Shown here piece by piece: positions 11,760 through 16,758 of a stretch of DNA of 16,758 bases. Source of the DNA: RGIG7378 sp964500525. Lineage in GTDB: Bacteria > Bacillota > Clostridia > RGIG7378. The notes beneath the pieces were generated by a model. The model saw only the letters and a program-made list of their open reading frames with translations. It was not told the DNA's origin and made no database searches. Within the stretch, counting starts at the first letter, position 1; every line of letters starts with the position of its first letter. The stretch spans positions 1 to 16,758 of the forward strand of contig CAZCOE010000080.1 of the NCBI GenBank assembly GCA_964500525.1, given 5' to 3'. Made by a program: the position numbers and the translations under genes.

Positions 11760-13430
11760 TCAGAATAGTCCCGAGATAACTCCATCCTCAGACACGTCAA
11801 TGCGCTCTGCTGCAGGGCTCTTGGGCAGGCCGGGCATTGTGAGAATGGTACCTGTCAACACCACCACAAAACCTGCTCCTGCAGATACTCTGACGCTGCG
11901 GACAGTTACCTTGAATCCTGTGGGAGCTCCCAACTTGGTCTGGTCGTCTGAGAAGCTGTATTGGGTCTTGGCGATACATACAGGCACATTGTCAAATCCC
12001 ATTTCCGTAAGCTTGGCAATCTGCTCCTCTGCCTCGGGAGTATACTCTACACCGTCGCCGCCGTATATTTTGGTCACAATTGCATTGATCTTGTCCTTGA
12101 TGGAGCAGTCCAGCTCATAGCTGAATGTGAATTGGTTGGGCTGTTCGCAGAGTCTGACCACTTCAGCCGCCAGCTCTATGCCTCCCTTGCCTCCGTCGGC
12201 CCAGACTGTGGATAGAACCACGTTTACTCCCAGCTTGCGGCACTCGGAGATAATCAGCTCAATCTCGGCATCTGTGTCTGTGGGGAATCTGTTAACTGCC
12301 ACCACAGAAGGCAGCTTGTATACGTTCTTGATATTGGACACATGGCGCAGCAGGTTAGGTATGCCGGCCTTCAGTGCCTCCAGATCCTCCTTGCCCAGCT
12401 CTGTCTTGGCAAGTCCTCCGTGCATCTTGAGGGCACGGACAGTGGCTACTATTACTACTGCAGAGGGTGTCAGTCCTGCCTTGCGGCACTTGATGTCCAG
12501 GAACTTCTCCGCTCCCAGATCTGCGCCAAAGCCTGCCTCGGTGACTGCATAGTCGCCCAGCTTCATAGCCATCCTTGTCGCCATAATGGAGTTGCAGCCG
12601 TGGGCAATGTTTGCGAAGGGGCCTCCGTGAACAATGGCCGGTGTACCCTCCAATGTCTGTACCAGATTGGGCTTCAGGGCGTCCTTGAGCAATGCGGTCA
12701 TGGCGCCGGCAGCCTTTAGCTGTCCGCAGGTAACAGGCTTGTCGTCATATGTATACCCTACAATAATGTTAGAAATCTTTTCCTTAAGGTCGGAAATTGA
12801 CGTAGATAGACACAGCACCGCCATAATCTCGGAAGCTACTGTAATATCGTAGCTGTCCGATCTGGGAACGCCATTCTTGCCTCCTCCCAGGCCATCCTGT
12901 ATGAATCTGAGCTGCCTGTCGTTCATGTCCACACAGCGGTGCCAGGTAATTCGGTCAGGGTCGATGCCCAGCTGGTTTCCCTGGAAGATGTGGTTGTCCA
13001 ACATGGCTGCCAGCAGGTTGTTTGCCGCTCCAATTGCGTGAAAGTCCCCTGTAAAGTGGAGGTTAATGTCCTCCATGGGAACTACCTGAGCGTATCCGCC
13101 TCCGGCAGCGCCGCCCTTAACTCCGAACACAGGTCCCAGAGAAGGCTCTCTCAGAGCAACGATCACGTTCTTGCCCAGCTGCTTCAGACCGTCTGCCAAT
13201 CCGATGGTGGTGGTGGTCTTGCCCTCTCCTGCTGGGGTTGGAGTAATGGCAGTAACCAATATCAGCTTGCCGTCCTGTCGGGGGCTGTCCTTCAGCAGCT
13301 TGAGATCAATCTTGGCCTTGTATCTGCCATATTGCTCCAAATAGCAATCATCAATACCGGCTGCCTGGGCAATCTGCCCAATGGGCTTCATTTCAATTGA
13401 CTGTGCAATTTCAATATCTGACTTGTACAT
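11760..13430 (-). CDS. fhs: Formate-tetrahydrofolate ligase
   Basis: The enzyme joins formate to tetrahydrofolate with ATP to make 10-formyl-THF, the cytoplasmic entry of formate into the folate one-carbon pool, used for purine and formyl-Met synthesis and, in acetogens, the methyl branch of the Wood-Ljungdahl pathway. The 556-aa length is standard. The nucleotide-binding loop is TPTPAGEGKTT (63-73), with the conserved REPSLGPVFGVKGGAAGGGYAQ region just after it; the C-terminal half has EAGFGADLGAEKF and VVAVNRFPTDT, both typical. The ATG has AGGGGG 7-8 nt upstream. It follows metK by 22 nt with no terminator, so the two are almost certainly cotranscribed. I see no other folate gene nearby, so acetogenesis cannot be inferred. 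Confidence 0.98.
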   Translation of the reverse strand: MYKSDIEIAQSIEMKPIGQIAQAAGIDDCYLEQYGRYKAKIDLKLLKDSPRQDGKLILVTAITPTPAGEGKTTTTIGLADGLKQLGKNVIVALREPSLGPVFGVKGGAAGGGYAQVVPMEDINLHFTGDFHAIGAANNLLAAMLDNHIFQGNQLGIDPDRITWHRCVDMNDRQLRFIQDGLGGGKNGVPRSDSYDITVASEIMAVLCLSTSISDLKEKISNIIVGYTYDDKPVTCGQLKAAGAMTALLKDALKPNLVQTLEGTPAIVHGGPFANIAHGCNSIMATRMAMKLGDYAVTEAGFGADLGAEKFLDIKCRKAGLTPSAVVIVATVRALKMHGGLAKTELGKEDLEALKAGIPNLLRHVSNIKNVYKLPSVVAVNRFPTDTDAEIELIISECRKLGVNVVLSTVWADGGKGGIELAAEVVRLCEQPNQFTFSYELDCSIKDKINAIVTKIYGGDGVEYTPEAEEQIAKLTEMGFDNVPVCIAKTQYSFSDDQTKLGAPTGFKVTVRSVRVSAGAGFVVVLTGTILTMPGLPKSPAAERIDVSEDGVISGLF

Positions 13431-13452
13431 TTACTGTCCCCCTATTTGTGTC

Positions 13453-14637
13453 CTATATGTTGAAATACTGCTTAATGGAATCCACCATATCCAGGTATTC
13501 CCAGGTGAAGTCCGCGTCCTCTCTGCCAAAGTGTCCATAGGCAGCGGTTTTCTTGTAGATAGGTCTGCGAAGGTTCAATCTGTCGATAATGGCGGCAGGT
13601 CTCATGTCAAAGAGCTGGGATACCATGTCTGCAATATCCTGGTCCGGCCTGATGCCTGTGCCAAATGTATCCACTCTGATGGACACGGGCTTGGCCACGC
13701 CAATGGCGTATGCCAGCTGAATCTCGCACTTGGAGGCCAGTCCTGCTGCAACGATGTTCTTGGCTGCATGTCTGGCTGCATATGCTGCGGAACGGTCCAC
13801 CTTGGTGGGGTCCTTGCCGGAGAATGAACCGCCGCCGTGCCTGCCGCAGCCACCGTATGTATCTACGATGATCTTGCGCCCTGTAAGTCCGGAATCTGCG
13901 CCGGGACCACCCAGGACAAACTGTCCCGTAGGGTTGACCAATATCCTGGTTTCTGCATCCATGAGTTCCGCAGGAATAACCTGCTTGATAACCTTGTCAA
14001 TAATCTCCCGGCGAATGAACTCCTGGGTAACATCGGGAGAATGCTGGGTGGAAATCAGCACTGTGTCGATACGCACAGGCTTGTCCTGATCGTCATACTC
14101 TACTGTAACCTGGGCTTTGCCGTCGGGCCTCATCCATGCACACTGTCCGTTCTTGCGGGTCTCAGCCAGCTTCATGCACAGCCGGTTGGCATAGTAGGCC
14201 GTCATAGGCATATATGTAGGAGTCTCGTTGCAGGCATATCCAAACATCATGCCCTGGTCTCCTGCACCAATCCTGGAATACATGTCTGCGTCTCCATCCC
14301 GCTGCTCCTTGGCCTTGTCAACGCCCATTGCGATGTCCGGAGACTGCTCATGAATAGATGTCAAAATGCCGCAGGTGTGACCATCAAAGCCATACTTAGC
14401 CCGGTCGTAGCCAATGTCAACTATTGTCTTGCGGACAATAGACTGTATATCTACATATGCAGAGGTGGTAACCTCTCCCACCACAAATACAATGCCGGTG
14501 GATGCCATTGTCTCGCAGGCAACACGGGCCATTCTGTCCTCAGTCAGAATCGCATCGAGAACTGCATCTGACAGCTGATCACATATCTTGTCGGGATGTC
14601 CTTCTGTTACAGACTCGGAAGTAAATAATCTCTTCAT
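13453..14637 (-). CDS. metK: S-adenosylmethionine synthetase
   Basis: MetK makes S-adenosylmethionine from methionine and ATP, releasing phosphate and pyrophosphate, and works as a cytoplasmic tetramer. The 394-aa length is standard. Landmarks are HPDK (14-17), the ATP-binding hexapeptide GAGDQG (124-129), and GGGSFSGKD (269-277) with KVDRSAAYAAR behind it; Ser replaces the commoner Ala in GGG(A/S)FSGKD, which is a tolerated change. Catalytic and potassium-site residues look intact. The start MKRLFTSESVTEGH has AGAGGA just upstream. It heads an operon with fhs. The predicted leader is only about 40 nt, so an S-box riboswitch is absent. Confidence 0.98.
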   Translation of the reverse strand: MKRLFTSESVTEGHPDKICDQLSDAVLDAILTEDRMARVACETMASTGIVFVVGEVTTSAYVDIQSIVRKTIVDIGYDRAKYGFDGHTCGILTSIHEQSPDIAMGVDKAKEQRDGDADMYSRIGAGDQGMMFGYACNETPTYMPMTAYYANRLCMKLAETRKNGQCAWMRPDGKAQVTVEYDDQDKPVRIDTVLISTQHSPDVTQEFIRREIIDKVIKQVIPAELMDAETRILVNPTGQFVLGGPGADSGLTGRKIIVDTYGGCGRHGGGSFSGKDPTKVDRSAAYAARHAAKNIVAAGLASKCEIQLAYAIGVAKPVSIRVDTFGTGIRPDQDIADMVSQLFDMRPAAIIDRLNLRRPIYKKTAAYGHFGREDADFTWEYLDMVDSIKQYFNI

Positions 14638-14681
14638 ATATTCCTCTAAAATAAAAAATGTTGCATTACAAAGTTCATTAA

Positions 14682-14710
14682 ATTATAACACCTTTACCCA
14701 TGTTGTACAA
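14682..14710 (-). promoter_or_regulatory. Promoter of metK-fhs
   Basis: TTGTAC (14705-14710) and TATAAT (14682-14687) are 17 bp apart on the minus strand, with a leader of about 40 nt to the metK ATG. Confidence 0.75.
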
Positions 14711-14714
14711 CGTG
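14699..14714. promoter_or_regulatory. 16-bp imperfect palindrome over the metK -35
   Basis: CATGTTGTACAACGTG pairs with itself at 7 of 8 positions, with a perfect 10-bp core GTTGTACAAC. It covers the whole -35 hexamer, so a protein bound here would block RNA polymerase. It could be an operator; the binding protein is unknown. Confidence 0.45.
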
Positions 14715-14758
14715 CCGCCGGCCGGATCCCATATATTCTCTAACCTGCTTTCACACCA

Positions 14759-14802
14759 CAAAAAAGCACCTGAAAGGGCATTGTATCTACCCTCCAGGTG
14801 CT
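14759..14802 (-). terminator. Intrinsic terminator of the DUF2089-DUF4097 operon
   Basis: On the minus strand AGCACCTG pairs with CAGGTGCT, and an inner GAGGG/CCCTTT arm extends it to about 13 bp. TTTTTT follows. Confidence 0.88.
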
Positions 14803-14829
14803 GTACCGGCATGTTATGTGATTGTGTTT

Positions 14830-15855
14830 TTAGTTCGCAGCCGAGCTGATGGAACTGACTCCTGAGGCCTTCTGTACAAAGGGGCCGTTTACCTTGGATA
14901 CGTGTATAGATGACGCACCGCTGGCCTCAGCTGCTCCCCTCTCAATAATGCATCTGATTACGGCAGAGGATGCTCCGCTGACCTTCACATCCATGGTATC
15001 AATCTGTCCGGCCTCTATTGTATTGCTGCATGCGCCGCTGCTAACAATCTTCAGCTGTGAACACTGGGCGCTGCCCGCCTTGAAATCCGATGCTCCCGAG
15101 GTAACTATCCTGCAATCCCCGGAAATGCTGCCAATATGTGCCGACGTGGCTCCGGACAAATCCATGAATGTGTTGGTCAGTCCCACATCAGCCTCCAGGG
15201 AAACGGCACCGCTCATAATCACTCTGGAATCGCTGGTGGCAATAGCCAAGGTGGTCTTGCCTGTCTTCCTGCGGGTAAGATCCAGGGACACATTCTCAGG
15301 AACTGCAACTACAATCCGCTTCACATCCTCAGAGAGGGTAATGCCTCCCTCTGAAGATATGGTCCTGTCGTCAATCCGGATATGGTTGTCAGCTAAAACC
15401 AGGGTCTGATGCTGCAACAGCTGCTCTGTCTCGCCGGTATCACCTGCATATCCATCTATAGTGATCTGTCCATCCTCAGCAGGAACAATGCTCATGTCCA
15501 GCTTCTCCATGGACTTCTTGGTGGAATTGTAAATGTCGCTGATGTCCTCTGAAATGGCTGCAAATATGGTGCTGCATACCTCCTTGACTGTGCTGGCAGT
15601 CTTCTCTGTGGCATTCTTGACCTTCTCGCTGCGGAGGAAATCCTTGGTGTCGTTGATTATCTTGTCGGTGCTGCCCTTGAGATTCTCTGTGAAGTTCTTG
15701 GCTCTGTTGCTGGCATCTCTGCGAACCTTGTCCTCCTGGCGAATCTCCTCCTCCGGCATCTCCTCATCCATGGCATCCAGCAACTCTGTTGCCTCCTCCA
15801 GTGTAATAATCTCTCTCTTGTACAGGTCCAGAATCCTGCTCTTCTCCATTGACAT
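14830..15855 (-). CDS. SHOCT-like/DUF4097 beta-helix protein
   Basis: A 341-aa protein with three parts. Residues 1-30 (SRILDLYKREIITLEEATELLDAM) look like a short SHOCT-type helical hairpin. Residues 35-125 are a charged, probably coiled helical stretch (KNATEKTASTVKEV). From about 130 on is a beta-strand-rich domain of the DUF4097/DUF2807 head type, with repeated SGA-type turns (LSGATSAH, TSGASDF, SSGACSN, VSGASSAV, ASGASSIH), consistent with stacked beta-helix turns. There is no signal peptide or membrane helix, so it is probably cytoplasmic or attached through a partner. The start has AGGAGG about 8 nt upstream. It follows the DUF2089 gene by 12 nt. Such proteins are linked to envelope-stress-type operons, but the exact role here is unknown. 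Confidence 0.75.
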   Translation of the reverse strand: MSMEKSRILDLYKREIITLEEATELLDAMDEEMPEEEIRQEDKVRRDASNRAKNFTENLKGSTDKIINDTKDFLRSEKVKNATEKTASTVKEVCSTIFAAISEDISDIYNSTKKSMEKLDMSIVPAEDGQITIDGYAGDTGETEQLLQHQTLVLADNHIRIDDRTISSEGGITLSEDVKRIVVAVPENVSLDLTRRKTGKTTLAIATSDSRVIMSGAVSLEADVGLTNTFMDLSGATSAHIGSISGDCRIVTSGASDFKAGSAQCSQLKIVSSGACSNTIEAGQIDTMDVKVSGASSAVIRCIIERGAAEASGASSIHVSKVNGPFVQKASGVSSISSAAN

Positions 15856-15867
15856 ACTGTACTCCTC

Positions 15868-16254
15868 CTATTCTCTCATCATGTCCTTGGCCTGGGATGC
15901 GGTAATCTCTCCCCGCTCCAGCTTATCCAAAATGTCCAACCTCAGCCTGGTTCTCTCCTCCCGGGCCTCCTTGGAAACAGGCCTGACGGCCTCCAGGCCC
16001 ATGGCCGTAGCCGCCTCGTCCAACTTATTCTTGAGGGTGGGATAGCTAAGGCCCAACTCTCCCTCCATTAGCTTGAGACTGCCGCGGCAGCGAATGAAGC
16101 ACTCCAAAAACGCAATCTGCTCCTTGTCCAACCTGGAAAATCTGCCAATCTCGAACTCTCCATCAATGGAAGTGCCGCACTTCTTGCAGGTCATCCTGGT
16201 AATAGTCAGTTTATTATTACAAGCTGGACATTTACATGAAATCGTATGTGCCAT
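15868..16254 (-). CDS. DUF2089 zinc-ribbon/HTH-like protein
   Basis: The 128-aa protein opens with two CxxC pairs (Cys9/Cys12 and Cys23/Cys26), a zinc ribbon, followed by a helical region (EQIAFLECFIRCRGSLKLME, then LSYPTLKNKLDEAA) that reads as a helix-turn-helix. The last helix (LRLDILDKLERGEITASQAKDMMRE) resembles the SHOCT-like hairpin at the start of the next gene's product. DUF2089 proteins are usually found upstream of DUF4097 genes, as here, and are thought to be transcriptional regulators. The ATG has AGGAGGG upstream. Its stop lies next to the SD of the next gene. It probably regulates its own operon, but no operator is proven. Confidence 0.85.
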   Translation of the reverse strand: MAHTISCKCPACNNKLTITRMTCKKCGTSIDGEFEIGRFSRLDKEQIAFLECFIRCRGSLKLMEGELGLSYPTLKNKLDEAATAMGLEAVRPVSKEAREERTRLRLDILDKLERGEITASQAKDMMRE

Positions 16255-16287
16255 ATGCCCTCCTAAATTAAAACTATCTATGCCTCT

Positions 16288-16315
16288 AGTATATGCGGTT
16301 TTTTGATTTTGTCAA
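16288..16315 (-). promoter_or_regulatory. Promoter of the DUF2089-DUF4097 operon
   Basis: Consensus TTGACA (16310-16315) and TATACT (16288-16293) are 16 bp apart on the minus strand. The AT-rich stretch 16320-16380 upstream may act as an UP element. Confidence 0.75.
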
Positions 16316-16384
16316 CACGACTCTGAATTAAATTGAAATTATTTTTCGGATTTTTAATTTTGTTTTTAATTAATAATACATTTT

Positions 16385-16417
16385 GAGAAAAAGGCCGGGA
16401 TCTTACATCCCAGCCCT
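16385..16417 (-). terminator. Intrinsic terminator of the right-edge gene
   Basis: On the minus strand AGGGCTGGGAT pairs with ATCCCGGCCTT across a 5-nt loop (two G-T pairs), followed by TTTTTCTC. Confidence 0.88.
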
Positions 16418-16421
16418 GTCA

Positions 16422-16758
16422 CTAATCCTGTATGTTTTTATTCAGTGAATAAATATAATATCCACCTTCGCTTACAATCATTATTTTGGCAACCTGTTTG
16501 CCACCCTCTCCGTATTCAAGCACATACACATCATAATAGACACTGCCGTCCAATGATACCCTCCCAATTATATCTCCGTTGTAATCCGGCTGACCATCAA
16601 ATAAATCTCCGTACACAAAAACGTACAACTCCCCGTCAATATATATTCCTTGCTTTTCTGTAGCACCGGCAAAGGTTATACCCTTTTTTTCAATCTCTAT
16701 TCCACCTTTTGATAATCCAACAATTACTCCAATTGCAATAGCCAACACAACTAAAGCT
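16422..16758 (-). CDS. Membrane-anchored protein of unknown function, 3' part
   Basis: Only the 3' part is in the window. The open frame continues to the right edge without a stop, and the GTG at 16748 sits inside a hydrophobic stretch (ALVVLAIAIGVIVGL), so it is probably internal and the true start lies outside. The visible part has one hydrophobic helix, then about 85 acidic residues with a beta-rich pattern (GIYIDGELYVFVYGDLFDG and GSVYYDVYVLEYGEGG) that suggests an extracytoplasmic beta domain. I do not recognise a family. It is followed by a terminator and is in the same direction as the DUF2089 operon but separate from it. Confidence 0.65.
   Translation of the reverse strand, partial: ALVVLAIAIGVIVGLSKGGIEIEKKGITFAGATEKQGIYIDGELYVFVYGDLFDGQPDYNGDIIGRVSLDGSVYYDVYVLEYGEGGKQVAKIMIVSEGGYYIYSLNKNIQD

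Noticed and set aside
13837..14571. Plus-strand ORF of 244 codons opposite metK
   Set aside because: Antisense shadow of an intact metK; composition is typical of a reversed coding frame.
14638..14760. SAM riboswitch upstream of metK
   Set aside because: The predicted promoter leaves a leader of about 40 nt, with no S-box elements.

Overview
The window looks like chromosomal DNA from a Clostridia-type Firmicute (Bacillota), probably an anaerobic gut-type lineage. The reasons are the gene content (formate-tetrahydrofolate ligase, PHP-type histidinol-phosphatase, DUF2089/DUF4097 pair, DUF5702/TadE-like pseudopilins, DUF6514-like protein), strong AGGAGG-type ribosome binding sites, sigma-A promoters and compact intrinsic terminators. 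No species can be named from the sequence alone. Most genes are on the minus strand; only ychF and a TelA-family gene are on the plus strand.

Left part (1-3850). A 5' fragment of a HAD-superfamily phosphatase lies just after a tRNA-Glu(CUC) gene that has its own promoter and terminator. Next come thrS, with its own promoter and no room for a T-box leader, and a monocistronic MetH-like homocysteine-methyltransferase-fold protein that lacks the zinc-binding cysteines.

Middle (3850-10190). A three-gene operon of TadE/TadG-like pseudopilins has no Tad motor, platform or peptidase genes beside it. Its last product ends in a Cys/His motif. It diverges from ychF. Then come a single-pass membrane protein of unknown function, mscL with an added C-terminal zinc ribbon, a small DUF6514-like protein and a HisK-type histidinol-phosphatase.

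Right part (10190-16758). A compact TelA-family gene is followed by a 462-bp non-coding composite repeat (11022-11483). It has four 64-bp tandem units arranged A-B-A-B, heptamer arrays in inverted orientation, a perfect hairpin, an 80-bp-offset direct repeat and short inverted ends. A 43-aa single-pass membrane ORF lies just beyond it. A metK-fhs operon (SAM synthesis and one-carbon entry from formate) follows, then a DUF2089 zinc-ribbon protein paired with a SHOCT/DUF4097 protein, and a truncated membrane-anchored protein at the right edge.

The backbone is mainly housekeeping. The features that earn a second look are the composite repeat, the zinc-less MetH-like enzyme, the orphan pseudopilin operon with its Cys-rich tail, the zinc-ribbon MscL, and the tiny membrane protein beside the repeat. 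I found no phage, transposase, CRISPR array, toxin-antitoxin or recognisable defence system.
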